NCBI RefSeq assembly: GCF_002300165.1
Contig: NZ_MLCE01000023.1
Coordinates: forward strand, 1-64,000
DNA: 64,000 bases
Source: Streptomyces sp. Tue6028
GTDB lineage: Bacteria; Actinomycetota; Actinomycetes; Streptomycetales; Streptomycetaceae
Direction: 5' to 3'
The position numbers and the translations under genes were made by a program. Shown here piece by piece: positions 44,525 through 59,244 of this stretch (its first letter is position 1; each line of letters opens with the position of its first letter). A model generated the notes under the pieces. The model saw only the letters and a list, made by a program, of their open reading frames with translations, searched no databases and had not been told where the DNA came from.

Positions 44525-44558
44525 GAAGAGCGATCACCCAACTGGGTGGTCGCTCTTC
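44525..44558 (+). terminator. Terminator/attenuator after rplL
   Basis: GAAGAGCGATCACCC pairs with GGGTGGTCGCTCTTC around AACT, about 100 bases after the rplL stop. Confidence 0.8.
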
Positions 44559-45089
44559 GGCGTTCCAGGGGGTCGCCGCGGCGGCTGCCTTGCGCTGTCG
44601 GTGGCGACGAGTATGGTGATCTTCGTTGTGCCTCCGCCCGCCCTGTGACGGGCCGCAAGACGGGTTGCAAGAGGTGTCGCACGTGACGATCGCGGCACTT
44701 GCTTGGGGCATGGGGGGCCTTGACGAACCGCACGCAGCGCGCAATTCTCAGGACGCGTCGTCACAACGATCCGAATCCGAGGCATGGATCGACGACGAAG
44801 AGGGCAGTATCGATGTGCATTGAGGGCGTGGCTTGCCGCAGGTGTTGAGAACAACGAGGGTCTCAAAAACCGGGACTGGACATCAGTGGGCCTTGTGGCT
44901 ACACTGACCCTTTGCGCTGCCTGTTAGCTGCCTCCTGCCCGTCACCAGGGGCATGCCCGTGTATGAGCACCGACGATTGAATCGTCCCTGACCTGGCCTT
45001 GTTCGGCTGATTCGGGAACGGCCTCTCTCTGTGTCCAGCATGGGACCGGTACGCGCGTAGTGAGTCCGAGCCCTCGGAAGGACCCCCTC
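44559..45089. other. rplL-rpoB intergenic region
   Basis: About 530 bases between the rplL terminator and the rpoB start with no gene I can support. It holds the rpoB promoter (44877-44905) and a leader of about 180 bases. A 65-codon frame at 44626-44823 has no recognisable product. Confidence 0.6.
44877..44905 (+). promoter_or_regulatory. rpoB promoter
   Basis: TGGACA and TACACT are spaced by exactly 17 bases, five of six and four of six matches to the housekeeping consensus. Transcription should begin near 44912. Confidence 0.75.
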
Positions 45090-48000
45090 TTGGCCGCCTC
45101 GCGCACTGCCTCGACCGCGAATACGAACAACGGCGCCAGCACCGCCCCGCTGCGCATCTCCTTTGCAAAGATCAAGGAGCCCCTTGAGGTTCCGAACCTT
45201 CTTGCGTTGCAAACCGAGAGCTTCGACTGGCTGCTCGGCAACGACGCGTGGAAGGCTCGTGTCGAGGCGGCTCTGGACAACGGACAGGACGTCCCCACGA
45301 AGTCCGGTCTGGAGGAGATCTTCGAGGAGATCTCCCCGATCGAGGACTTCTCCGGGTCGATGTCGCTGACGTTCCGCGACCACCGCTTCGAGCCCCCGAA
45401 GAACTCCATCGACGAGTGCAAGGAGCGCGACTTCACGTACGCGGCCCCGCTCTTCGTCACCGCCGAGTTCACCAACAACGAGACCGGCGAGATCAAGTCC
45501 CAGACGGTCTTCATGGGCGACTTCCCGCTCATGACCAACAAGGGCACCTTCGTCATCAACGGCACCGAGCGTGTCGTGGTGTCGCAGCTCGTCCGCTCGC
45601 CGGGCGTCTACTTCGACTCCTCCATCGACAAGACGTCCGACAAGGACATCTTCTCGGCCAAGGTCATCCCGTCCCGGGGCGCCTGGCTGGAGATGGAGAT
45701 CGACAAGCGCGACATGGTCGGTGTGCGCATCGACCGCAAGCGCAAGCAGTCCGTGACCGTCCTGCTCAAGGCCCTCGGTTGGACGACCGAGCAGATCCTC
45801 GAGGAGTTCGGCGAGTACGAGTCCATGCGCGCCACCCTGGAGAAGGACCACACCCAGGGCCAGGACGACGCGCTGCTCGACATCTACCGCAAGCTGCGTC
45901 CGGGCGAGCCCCCCACGCGTGAGGCCGCGCAGACGCTGCTCGAGAACCTCTACTTCAACCCGAAGCGCTACGACCTCGCGAAGGTCGGCCGCTACAAGGT
46001 CAACAAGAAGCTGGGCGGCGACGCCCCGCTCGACGCCGGCATCCTGACCGTCGAGGACATCATCTCGACGATCAAGTACCTGGTGAAGCTGCACGCCGGT
46101 GAGACCGAGACCGTCGGTGACAACGGCACGTCGATCGTCGTCGAGACCGACGACATCGACCACTTCGGCAACCGTCGTCTGCGCAACGTCGGCGAGCTCA
46201 TCCAGAACCAGGTCCGCACGGGTCTGGCTCGTATGGAGCGCGTCGTCCGCGAGCGCATGACGACCCAGGACGTCGAGGCGATCACGCCGCAGACCCTGAT
46301 CAACATCCGGCCGGTCGTCGCCTCCATCAAGGAGTTCTTCGGCACCAGCCAGCTGTCGCAGTTCATGGACCAGAACAACCCGCTGTCCGGGCTGACGCAC
46401 AAGCGTCGTCTGTCCGCGCTCGGCCCGGGTGGTCTGTCCCGTGAGCGGGCCGGCTTCGAGGTCCGTGACGTGCACCCCTCGCACTACGGCCGCATGTGCC
46501 CGATCGAGACGCCCGAAGGCCCGAACATCGGTCTGATCGGCTCGCTCGCCTCCTACGGCCGCGTCAACGCGTTCGGCTTCGTCGAGACGCCGTACCGCAA
46601 GGTCGTCGAGGGTGTCGTCACCGACGAGGTCGACTACCTGACCGCCGACGAAGAGGACCGCTTCGTCATCGCGCAGGCCAACGCGCCGCTGACGGACGAG
46701 CTCCGCTTCGAGGAGTCCCGCGTCCTGGTCCGCCGTCGTGGCGGAGAGGTCGACTACGTCCCCGGTGACGACGTCGACTACATGGACGTCTCGCCGCGCC
46801 AGATGGTGTCGGTCGCGACCGCCATGATCCCGTTCCTCGAGCACGACGACGCCAACCGTGCCCTCATGGGCGCGAACATGATGCGTCAGGCCGTGCCGCT
46901 GATTAAGTCCGAGGCGCCGCTCGTCGGCACCGGCATGGAGTACCGCTGCGCCGTCGACGCCGGCGACGTGCTCAAGTCGGAGAAGGACGGTGTGGTCCAG
47001 GAGGTCTCCGCGGACTACATCACCACCGCCAACGACGACGGCACGTACACCACGTACCGCCTCGCGAAGTTCTCCCGCTCCAACCAGGGCACCTCCGTCA
47101 ACCAGAAGGTTGTCGTGGACGAGGGCGCCCGGGTCATCGCCGGCCAGGTCCTGGCCGACGGCCCGGCGACCGAGAACGGCGAGATGGCGCTCGGCAAGAA
47201 CCTGCTCGTGGCGTTCATGCCGTGGGAGGGTCACAACTACGAGGACGCGATCATCCTGTCGCAGCGCCTCGTGCAGGACGACGTCCTCTCCTCGATCCAC
47301 ATCGAGGAGCACGAGGTCGACGCCCGTGACACCAAGCTCGGCCCCGAGGAGATCACCCGGGACATCCCGAACGTCTCCGAGGAGGTCCTCGCCGACCTCG
47401 ACGAGCGCGGCATCATCCGCATCGGTGCCGAGGTCATCGCCGGCGACATCCTCGTCGGCAAGGTGACCCCCAAGGGTGAGACCGAGCTGACCCCGGAGGA
47501 GCGCCTGCTCCGCGCGATCTTCGGTGAGAAGGCCCGCGAGGTCCGCGACACCTCCCTGAAGGTGCCGCACGGCGAGACCGGCAAGGTCATCGGCGTCCGC
47601 GTCTTCGACCGTGAGGAGGGCGACGAGCTGCCGCCGGGCGTGAACCAGCTGGTTCGTGTCTACGTGGCGCAGAAGCGCAAGATCACGGACGGTGACAAGC
47701 TCGCCGGCCGTCACGGCAACAAGGGTGTCATCTCCAAGATCCTGCCGATCGAGGACATGCCGTTCCTCGAGGACGGCACCCCGGTCGACATCATCCTCAA
47801 CCCCCTCGGTGTGCCGTCCCGAATGAACCCGGGACAGGTCCTGGAGATCCACCTCGGCTGGCTCGCCAGCCGCGGCTGGGACGTCTCCGGCCTGGCCGAC
47901 GAGTGGGCGCAGCGCCTGCAGGCCATCGGTGCCGACCAGGTCGCCCCGCGCACCAACGTCGCCACCCCGGTCTTCGACGGTGCGCGTGAGGACGAGCTCG

Positions 48001-48575
48001 CGGGCCTGCTGCAGCACACCATCCCGAACCGCGACGGCGAGCGCATGGTGCTCCCGACCGGTAAGGCGAGGCTGTTCGACGGCCGCTCCGGCGAGCCGTT
48101 CCCGGACCCGATCTCGGTCGGGTACATGTACATCCTCAAGCTGCACCACCTGGTCGACGACAAGCTGCACGCCCGTTCGACCGGTCCGTACTCGATGATC
48201 ACCCAGCAGCCGCTGGGTGGTAAGGCCCAGTTCGGTGGCCAGCGCTTCGGTGAGATGGAGGTGTGGGCGCTTGAGGCTTACGGCGCCGCGTACGCCCTCC
48301 AGGAGCTGCTGACCATCAAGTCCGACGACGTCACCGGCCGAGTGAAGGTCTACGAGGCCATCGTCAAGGGCGAGAACATCCCCGAGCCCGGCATCCCCGA
48401 GTCCTTCAAGGTGCTCATCAAGGAGATGCAGTCTCTCTGCCTGAACGTGGAGGTGCTGTCCAGCGACGGTATGTCCATCGAAATGCGTGACACCGACGAG
48501 GACGTCTTCCGCGCGGCGGAGGAGCTCGGCATCGACCTGTCCCGGCGCGAGCCGAGCAGCGTCGAAGAGGTCTGA
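45090..48575 (+). CDS. rpoB: DNA-directed RNA polymerase subunit beta
   Basis: Catalytic beta subunit of RNA polymerase, 1161 residues with the TTG start. The rifampicin-binding cluster near residues 418-445 reads SQLSQFMDQNNPLSGLTHKR followed by RLSALGPGGLSRERAG, with wild-type Asp, His, Arg and Ser. Later conserved blocks are SQRLVQDDVLSSIHIEEHEV, KITDGDKLAGRHGNKGVIS and PLGGKAQFGGQRFGEMEVWA. TTG at 45090 is chosen because GGAAGGA lies 7 bases upstream and the resulting length equals that known for streptomycetes; a GTG at 45060 would add 10 residues. Confidence 0.96.
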   Translation: MAASRTASTANTNNGASTAPLRISFAKIKEPLEVPNLLALQTESFDWLLGNDAWKARVEAALDNGQDVPTKSGLEEIFEEISPIEDFSGSMSLTFRDHRFEPPKNSIDECKERDFTYAAPLFVTAEFTNNETGEIKSQTVFMGDFPLMTNKGTFVINGTERVVVSQLVRSPGVYFDSSIDKTSDKDIFSAKVIPSRGAWLEMEIDKRDMVGVRIDRKRKQSVTVLLKALGWTTEQILEEFGEYESMRATLEKDHTQGQDDALLDIYRKLRPGEPPTREAAQTLLENLYFNPKRYDLAKVGRYKVNKKLGGDAPLDAGILTVEDIISTIKYLVKLHAGETETVGDNGTSIVVETDDIDHFGNRRLRNVGELIQNQVRTGLARMERVVRERMTTQDVEAITPQTLINIRPVVASIKEFFGTSQLSQFMDQNNPLSGLTHKRRLSALGPGGLSRERAGFEVRDVHPSHYGRMCPIETPEGPNIGLIGSLASYGRVNAFGFVETPYRKVVEGVVTDEVDYLTADEEDRFVIAQANAPLTDELRFEESRVLVRRRGGEVDYVPGDDVDYMDVSPRQMVSVATAMIPFLEHDDANRALMGANMMRQAVPLIKSEAPLVGTGMEYRCAVDAGDVLKSEKDGVVQEVSADYITTANDDGTYTTYRLAKFSRSNQGTSVNQKVVVDEGARVIAGQVLADGPATENGEMALGKNLLVAFMPWEGHNYEDAIILSQRLVQDDVLSSIHIEEHEVDARDTKLGPEEITRDIPNVSEEVLADLDERGIIRIGAEVIAGDILVGKVTPKGETELTPEERLLRAIFGEKAREVRDTSLKVPHGETGKVIGVRVFDREEGDELPPGVNQLVRVYVAQKRKITDGDKLAGRHGNKGVISKILPIEDMPFLEDGTPVDIILNPLGVPSRMNPGQVLEIHLGWLASRGWDVSGLADEWAQRLQAIGADQVAPRTNVATPVFDGAREDELAGLLQHTIPNRDGERMVLPTGKARLFDGRSGEPFPDPISVGYMYILKLHHLVDDKLHARSTGPYSMITQQPLGGKAQFGGQRFGEMEVWALEAYGAAYALQELLTIKSDDVTGRVKVYEAIVKGENIPEPGIPESFKVLIKEMQSLCLNVEVLSSDGMSIEMRDTDEDVFRAAEELGIDLSRREPSSVEEV

Positions 48576-48669
48576 CGGGAGTCCGGCCGGGTTCGACAAG
48601 AGCCCGGCCGGCCCCAGGACCCCCGTATCAGACCCCAAGACTTACGACCCTGAGAGGGATTGACGCATA

Positions 48670-52569
<3,900 letters not shown>

Positions 52570-52585
52570 GCGGGCAGCTTGAACT

Positions 52586-52619
52586 GAAGGGCGGTCACCC
52601 TGCGGGGTGACCGCCCTTC
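52586..52619 (+). terminator. rpoBC terminator
   Basis: GAAGGGCGGTCACCC pairs perfectly with GGGTGACCGCCCTTC around TGCG, 17 bases after the rpoC stop. Confidence 0.85.
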
Positions 52620-52744
52620 GGCGTTGTTCGGGTCTGTCGTTCGAGTGATCGCTCCGTGTCGGCGACCGCGGTCCGTGTCTACCCGGCAGTCGGTGTGCGA
52701 GCTTGTGCCGGACCTGGCCGAGCGGACGCGGAGGTGCCGACGCC

Positions 52745-53446
52745 ATGACGTCAGCGATTGCCCGATGCCTGGCCGTGGCTGCGACGTTGGCGGCGCTGGC
52801 GGCGACGGAGGCCTGTGGGGGAGGGCCGACGCCTCCCGGGCCCTCGGACACCGTGTCCGGTGAGATCGAGGAGGACGTGACACAGACCCCGGACGAGAGC
52901 GAGACACCCACGGGCGAGGGCGAGTCGGACGGTGAGATCTTCCTGGGCAGTGACTCCGAGGAGGCCTCCGCGTCGGACATCGAGCTTCCGCCGACGCAGG
53001 TGGGCAAGCCGGTCCAGGGAGAGGTGGACCTCGAGGCGTCGAAGCAGGCGCGCACCACGCCCCTGCAGGACGCCAAGGGCGAGATCGAGGGCGAAGAGGC
53101 CGAGATGATCAAGAAGTGTCTGGGCGAGGTTCCGCCGGAGGGCTGCGAACTGGTCTTCCAGTACACGCCGACACAACCGGGCCCGTACGCCGGTGAGTTG
53201 ACGCTCACGCTGGCCGACGGCTCCACCGTCACGGCCGCCATCCACGGCGAAGCCACCGAGGGCCCGACCTCGGACACGGGTCCGACCACCTCGGAGCCCA
53301 CGACCGACGAGCCCACGACCGACGAGCCCACGACGGACGAGCCCACGACGGACGAGCCCACGACGGACGAGCCCACGACGGACGAGCCCGTCACCACCGG
53401 TCCGCCGACGCCTGCCGAAGACGAGACGCCGGCCCCACAGACGTAG
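52745..53446 (+). CDS. Secreted lipoprotein with a C-terminal EPTTD repeat stalk
   Basis: Predicted lipoprotein of 233 residues. The signal peptide (AIARCLAVAATLAALAATEA) is followed by the Cys in EACGGGP. The middle region is acidic and then forms a beta-rich domain (FQYTPTQPGPYAGELTLTLA) containing two cysteines (KKCLGEVPPEGCEL) that could form a disulfide. Residues from about 180 are six EPTTD pentapeptides and a Pro/Thr-rich end. The ATG at 52745 has GGAGG 10 bases upstream. Its last 56 bases overlap the convergent membrane-protein gene. Function unknown. Confidence 0.75.
   Translation: MTSAIARCLAVAATLAALAATEACGGGPTPPGPSDTVSGEIEEDVTQTPDESETPTGEGESDGEIFLGSDSEEASASDIELPPTQVGKPVQGEVDLEASKQARTTPLQDAKGEIEGEEAEMIKKCLGEVPPEGCELVFQYTPTQPGPYAGELTLTLADGSTVTAAIHGEATEGPTSDTGPTTSEPTTDEPTTDEPTTDEPTTDEPTTDEPTTDEPVTTGPPTPAEDETPAPQT
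53294..53383 (+). repeat. Six tandem 15-bp repeats encoding EPTTD
   Basis: Two GAGCCCACGACCGAC units are followed by four GAGCCCACGACGGAC units. In-frame, within the lipoprotein stalk. Copy number likely varies between strains. Confidence 0.9.
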
Positions 53447-54386
53447 CGCCGGCGGTCTTCTCGGCGCTGCGGATCTCCAGCCAGGCGGTGTGGTCGTCGG
53501 GCAGTACCACCACGCGGCGGTCCTTCCAGCGCGAGGTGTAGGAGACCAGGTAGAAGCGGGTCGGTGACTTCGCGAGGAGACGGAAACCCCGGTACTCGTA
53601 CCGGTACGGCCCGTTCGCGCTGCCGCGGTCGCGGAACTCGATGTCCTTCGCGGAGTGGGTGAGGCGCACCCGTGAGTGGACCACCACGAGCGGGGTGTCC
53701 TTGTACCCCCTTCTCGCGTCCAGCCTGGCATCGCTGCGACCGGCCACGACCGCGTACTGCGCCATGTCGTAGAAGAGGCTCACCGTCAGCAACCCGATCA
53801 GCAGCGCGCCTACCGCCAGCCACACGCGGTCGTCGGCGGGGCTGGGCCGGACCGTGCCCCCCGTGCTCCGGCCAAGCCGCAGATGGACGGCACAGACGGC
53901 CAGCGTGGACCCCACGGCCACCATCAGGGCCGGCACGAAGACACGCGGCCAGCCCGCCGGGAAAAGGACCGGCAGGTACGAGAACAAGGCCGGAAGGCCC
54001 ACGAGCACCATGGCCGCACCGACGGCAAGCAGCAGGATGATCGCCGTACGGCGATGAGTGTCATGCCCCGGCCCGGCCAGCGCCCGTCCCAGCCAGCCGA
54101 ACGCCAGGAACACGATCAGCCCGCCGACCAGCAGGACGCACAGCGGAAAGAAGATCGCGCTCGTGCTGCTGGCCACGACGTTCTGGACGGACATCCCGAG
54201 ATCCTCGGGCACCACGCCGAGGGCGGAGTAGTACTCCCTGACGTACAGGCTGCCGAAGTAGTAGAGCAGGGCGAAGACGACCGTCCCCGGCGCCGCGACG
54301 TACGCCACCTTCTCCCCGAACGTCGAGAGGGGTGAGCGCGCAGGAGGGGGATCGGGGTCGGCCGGAGGCACCTGTGGCGCGGACAT
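53391..54386 (-). CDS. Membrane protein of unknown function, four predicted helices
   Basis: Membrane protein of about 331 residues. Hydrophobic segments lie at roughly 30-50 (VAYVAAPGTVVFALLYYFGS), 75-100, 120-150 and 185-205, followed by a soluble C-terminal region of about 120 residues (LVVVHSRVRLTHSAKDIEFR; FRLLAKSPTRFYLVSYTSRW). No known family recognised. The ATG at 54386 gives MSAPQVPPADPDPPPARSPL. The last 18 codons overlap the convergent lipoprotein gene. Confidence 0.8.
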   Translation of the reverse strand: MSAPQVPPADPDPPPARSPLSTFGEKVAYVAAPGTVVFALLYYFGSLYVREYYSALGVVPEDLGMSVQNVVASSTSAIFFPLCVLLVGGLIVFLAFGWLGRALAGPGHDTHRRTAIILLLAVGAAMVLVGLPALFSYLPVLFPAGWPRVFVPALMVAVGSTLAVCAVHLRLGRSTGGTVRPSPADDRVWLAVGALLIGLLTVSLFYDMAQYAVVAGRSDARLDARRGYKDTPLVVVHSRVRLTHSAKDIEFRDRGSANGPYRYEYRGFRLLAKSPTRFYLVSYTSRWKDRRVVVLPDDHTAWLEIRSAEKTAGATSVGPASRLRQASADRW

Positions 54387-54779
54387 GACCCTCAGTCTGT
54401 TGGCGCGCTGTCGGGCCCGCACGCGGAGACCCTCCGCCGGGCTGACCGTACCCCGCGCACCGGTCGCGCTGACATGCGTCGATCGCCAATTCGAAGATCG
54501 CGTAGGGTACAGCGGCTTGACATCGCCCGCAGCCTGGGGCCTCCGGACTCCATTTGTTTTGACCGCAGCGAATGAGGTAGGTACGCTCAGACCTTGTGCC
54601 TGGGGTGTGCCCTGGCCCCCGTGCGTGCCTTCAACCGCAAGGGGTGCCGTGCGCGGCCACCGTACTCTGCGCCCTTTTCGCCTCACGGCGGAAGTCAGCA
54701 GTTTCGACACACCCGACCGCGTGGGTCGGCGACGTTCCAGGTTAGCTTCACCATTCGGCACACAGAAACCGGAGAAGTA
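54387..54779. other. Divergent region upstream of rpsL
   Basis: A region of 393 bases between the membrane-protein gene and rpsL. It carries the rpsL promoter listed separately and a leader of about 185 bases. A TTGACA at 54517-54522 has no matching -10. Confidence 0.55.
54559..54587 (+). promoter_or_regulatory. rpsL (str operon) promoter
   Basis: TTGACC and TACGCT are spaced by 17 bases, a good housekeeping-type promoter, about 190 bases before the rpsL GTG. Confidence 0.75.
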
Positions 54780-55151
54780 GTGCCTACGATCCAGCAGCTG
54801 GTCCGTAAGGGCCGGCAGGACAAGGTCGAGAAGAACAAGACGCCCGCACTCGAGGGTTCCCCTCAGCGTCGTGGCGTCTGCACGCGTGTGTTCACGACCA
54901 CCCCGAAGAAGCCGAACTCGGCCCTGCGTAAGGTCGCGCGTGTGCGTCTGACCAGCGGGATCGAGGTCACCGCTTACATTCCGGGTGAGGGACACAACCT
55001 GCAGGAGCACTCCATCGTGCTCGTGCGCGGCGGCCGTGTGAAGGACCTGCCGGGTGTTCGCTACAAGATCATCCGTGGTTCGCTCGACACCCAGGGTGTC
55101 AAGAACCGCAAGCAGGCCCGCAGCCGCTACGGCGCCAAGAAGGAGAAGTAG
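54780..55151 (+). CDS. rpsL: 30S ribosomal protein S12
   Basis: Ribosomal protein of 123 residues, decoding centre. The streptomycin-site regions are wild type: TPKKPNSALRKVARVRLTSG with its lysines, and VRGGRVKDLPGVRYK. GTG at 54780 with GGAGAAG upstream. First gene of rpsL-rpsG-fusA-tuf. Confidence 0.97.
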   Translation: MPTIQQLVRKGRQDKVEKNKTPALEGSPQRRGVCTRVFTTTPKKPNSALRKVARVRLTSGIEVTAYIPGEGHNLQEHSIVLVRGGRVKDLPGVRYKIIRGSLDTQGVKNRKQARSRYGAKKEK

Positions 55152-55153
55152 AA

Positions 55154-55624
55154 ATGCCTCGTAAGGGCCCCGCCCCGAAGCGCCCGGTCATCATCGACCC
55201 GGTCTACGGTTCCCCTCTGGTGACCTCCCTCATCAACAAGGTGCTGCTCAACGGCAAGCGCTCCACCGCCGAGCGCATCGTCTACGGCGCCATGGAGGGT
55301 CTGCGTGAGAAGACGGGCAACGACCCGATCATCACGCTGAAGCGCGCGCTGGAGAACATCAAGCCGACCCTCGAGGTCAAGTCCCGCCGTGTCGGTGGTG
55401 CGACGTACCAGGTTCCGATCGAGGTCAAGCCCGGTCGCGCCAACACGCTCGCGCTGCGCTGGCTCGTCGGTTACTCCCGCGCCCGTCGCGAGAAGACCAT
55501 GACCGAGCGTCTGCTCAACGAGCTTCTCGACGCCTCCAACGGCCTTGGTGCCGCTGTGAAGAAGCGCGAGGACACCCACAAGATGGCCGAGTCCAACAAG
55601 GCCTTCGCGCACTACCGCTGGTAG
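55154..55624 (+). CDS. rpsG: 30S ribosomal protein S7
   Basis: Ribosomal protein of 156 residues, the usual length, organising the 3' domain of 16S rRNA. It has MPRKGPAPKRPVIIDPVYGS, LINKVLLNGKRSTAERIVYG and the C-terminal HKMAESNKAFAHYRW. The ATG is 2 bases after the rpsL stop. Confidence 0.97.
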   Translation: MPRKGPAPKRPVIIDPVYGSPLVTSLINKVLLNGKRSTAERIVYGAMEGLREKTGNDPIITLKRALENIKPTLEVKSRRVGGATYQVPIEVKPGRANTLALRWLVGYSRARREKTMTERLLNELLDASNGLGAAVKKREDTHKMAESNKAFAHYRW

Positions 55625-55663
55625 TCGCTACCCCCATCGAGACCGAGAGAAGACTGAAGCCTT

Positions 55664-57790
55664 ATGGCTACCACTTCACTTGACCTGGCCAGGGTCCGCA
55701 ACATCGGGATCATGGCCCACATCGACGCGGGCAAGACGACCACCACCGAGCGGATCCTCTTCTACACCGGCGTCAGCTACAAGATCGGTGAAGTCCACGA
55801 CGGCGCCGCCACCATGGACTGGATGGAGCAGGAGCAGGAGCGTGGCATCACGATCACCTCTGCTGCCACCACCTGTCACTGGCCGCTTGAGGACAACGAC
55901 TACACGATCAACATCATCGACACCCCGGGCCACGTCGACTTCACGGTCGAGGTGGAGCGCTCGCTGCGCGTCCTCGACGGTGCCGTCACGGTGTTCGACG
56001 GTGTCGCCGGTGTCGAGCCGCAGTCCGAGACGGTGTGGCGTCAGGCCGACCGTTACGGCGTGCCGCGTATCTGCTTCGTGAACAAGCTGGACCGTACCGG
56101 CGCCGAGTTCCACCGCTGCGTGGACATGATCTCGGACCGCCTGGGCGCCCAGCCGCTCGTCATGCAGCTTCCGATCGGCGCCGAGGCCGACTTCAAGGGC
56201 GTCGTGGACCTGGTCCGCATGAAGGCGCTCGTGTGGTCCGCCGAGGCGGCGAAGGGCGAGATGTACGACGTCGTCGACATCCCGGCCACGCATACCGAGG
56301 CCGCCGAGGAGTGGCGCGGCAAGCTGGTCGAGGCCGTCGCGGAGAACGACGAAGAGATCATGGAGCTGTTCCTGGAGGGCCAGGAGCCCACCGAGGAGCA
56401 GCTGTACGCCGCGATCCGTCGCATCACCATCGCGTCCGGCAAGTCCAACGACACCACGGTCACCCCGGTGTTCTGTGGCACCGCGTTCAAGAACAAGGGC
56501 GTTCAGCCCCTGCTCGACGCGGTCGTGCGCTACCTGCCGACTCCGCTTGACGTCGAGGCCATCGAGGGCCACGACGTGAAGGACCCGGAGCTGGTCGTCA
56601 CGCGCAGGCCGTCCGACGACGAGCCGCTCTCCGCCCTCGCGTTCAAGATCATGAGCGACCCGCACCTGGGCAAGCTCACCTTCGTCCGGGTCTACTCGGG
56701 CCGCCTGGAGTCCGGCACCGCCGTGCTGAACTCCGTCAAGGGCAAGAAGGAGCGCATCGGCAAGATCTACCGCATGCACGCGAACAAGCGTGAGGAGATC
56801 GAGTCGGTGGGCGCCGGCGACATCGTCGCCGTCATGGGCCTGAAGCAGACCACCACCGGTGAGACGCTGTCCGACGACAAGAGCCCGGTGATCCTGGAGT
56901 CCATGGACTTCCCGGCGCCGGTCATCCAGGTCGCCATCGAGCCCAAGTCCAAGGGTGACCAGGAGAAGCTGGGTGTCGCCATCCAGCGTCTCGCGGAGGA
57001 GGACCCCTCCTTCCAGGTTCACTCGGACGAGGAGACCGGCCAGACCATCATCGGCGGTATGGGCGAGCTGCACCTCGAGGTGCTGGTCGACCGCATGCGC
57101 CGTGAGTTCAAGGTCGAGGCCAACGTCGGCAAGCCGCAGGTCGCGTACCGCGAGACGATCCGCAAGGCCGTCGAGCGCGTGGACTACACCCACAAGAAGC
57201 AGACCGGTGGTACCGGTCAGTTCGCCAAGGTGCAGATCGCGATCGAGCCCATCGAGGGCGGCGACGCCTCGTACGAGTTCGTGAACAAGGTGACCGGTGG
57301 TCGCATCCCGAAGGAGTACATCCCTTCGGTCGACGCCGGTGCGCAGGAGGCCATGCAGTTCGGCATCCTCGCCGGCTACGAGATGACGGGCGTCCGCGTC
57401 ACGCTTCTCGACGGTGCCTACCACGAGGTCGACTCCTCCGAGCTCGCGTTCAAGATCGCCGGTTCGCAGGCCTTCAAGGAGGCCGCGCGCAAGGCGTCCC
57501 CCGTGCTCCTTGAGCCGATGATGGCCGTCGAGGTCACCACGCCCGAGGACTACATGGGTGAGGTCATCGGCGACATCAACTCCCGCCGTGGTCAGATCCA
57601 GGCCATGGAGGAGCGGGCCGGTGCCCGCGTCGTGAAGGGCCTCGTGCCCCTCTCGGAGATGTTCGGCTACGTCGGAGACCTCCGCAGCAAGACGTCGGGT
57701 CGCGCAAGCTACTCGATGCAGTTCGACTCCTACGCCGAGGTTCCGCGGAACGTCGCCGAGGAGATCATCGCGAAGGCCAAGGGCGAGTAA
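55664..57790 (+). CDS. fusA: Elongation factor G
   Basis: Translocation GTPase of 708 residues. The G1 loop is IMAHIDAGKTTTTERIL, G2 ERGITITSAA, G3 IDTPGHVDFTVEVERSLR and G4 VNKLDRTGA. Domains II-V follow, with IIGGMGELHLEVLVDRMRRE and the loop IV region near GGRIPKEYIPSVDAGAQEAM. ATG at 55664. Confidence 0.97.
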   Translation: MATTSLDLARVRNIGIMAHIDAGKTTTTERILFYTGVSYKIGEVHDGAATMDWMEQEQERGITITSAATTCHWPLEDNDYTINIIDTPGHVDFTVEVERSLRVLDGAVTVFDGVAGVEPQSETVWRQADRYGVPRICFVNKLDRTGAEFHRCVDMISDRLGAQPLVMQLPIGAEADFKGVVDLVRMKALVWSAEAAKGEMYDVVDIPATHTEAAEEWRGKLVEAVAENDEEIMELFLEGQEPTEEQLYAAIRRITIASGKSNDTTVTPVFCGTAFKNKGVQPLLDAVVRYLPTPLDVEAIEGHDVKDPELVVTRRPSDDEPLSALAFKIMSDPHLGKLTFVRVYSGRLESGTAVLNSVKGKKERIGKIYRMHANKREEIESVGAGDIVAVMGLKQTTTGETLSDDKSPVILESMDFPAPVIQVAIEPKSKGDQEKLGVAIQRLAEEDPSFQVHSDEETGQTIIGGMGELHLEVLVDRMRREFKVEANVGKPQVAYRETIRKAVERVDYTHKKQTGGTGQFAKVQIAIEPIEGGDASYEFVNKVTGGRIPKEYIPSVDAGAQEAMQFGILAGYEMTGVRVTLLDGAYHEVDSSELAFKIAGSQAFKEAARKASPVLLEPMMAVEVTTPEDYMGEVIGDINSRRGQIQAMEERAGARVVKGLVPLSEMFGYVGDLRSKTSGRASYSMQFDSYAEVPRNVAEEIIAKAKGE

Positions 57791-57815
57791 CGCACCCCGT
57801 TCACACGCTTTAGGC

Positions 57816-57859
57816 TTGACACCGAACGCCGGGGTTCCGACCCCAGGGAAGAACCCCGG
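57816..57859 (+). promoter_or_regulatory. Candidate tuf promoter -35 and leader hairpin
   Basis: A consensus TTGACA at 57816-57821 lies between fusA and tuf; no convincing -10 was assigned. CCGGGGTT (57829) and AACCCCGG (57852) form a hairpin. Streptomycete tuf1 is known to have its own promoter besides read-through. Confidence 0.45.
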
Positions 57860-57934
57860 CGGGCGGCACCCCAGCAAAGATCACCCTGGCGCCGATGAGT
57901 AAGGCGTACAGAACCACTCCACAGGAGGACCCCA

Positions 57935-59128
<1,194 letters not shown>

Positions 59129-59163
59129 GTTGATCCGACCTGGTAGCTCCTGACAGAGCTCCT

Positions 59164-59201
59164 GGAAGGGCCCGTACGACTTCGGTCGTACGGGCCCTTC
59201 C
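59164..59201 (+). terminator. tuf terminator
   Basis: GGAAGGGCCCGTACGAC pairs perfectly with its complement around TTCG and is followed by GCTGTTTT. Confidence 0.93.
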
Positions 59202-59244
59202 GCTGTTTTCCCCCATCTCTGCCTACCAGGCTTCCCGGCTCTGC

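Noticed and set aside
44626..44823. 65-codon ORF in the rplL-rpoB gap
   Set aside because: No clear ribosome site or recognisable product, and its 3' end is only about 50 bases before the rpoB promoter.
46340..46440. Rifampicin-resistance changes in rpoB
   Set aside because: The cluster has the usual Gln, Asp, His, Arg and Ser residues, so it looks susceptible.
54900..55080. Streptomycin-resistance changes in rpsL
   Set aside because: The lysines in TPKKPNSALRK and GGRVKDLPG are wild type.
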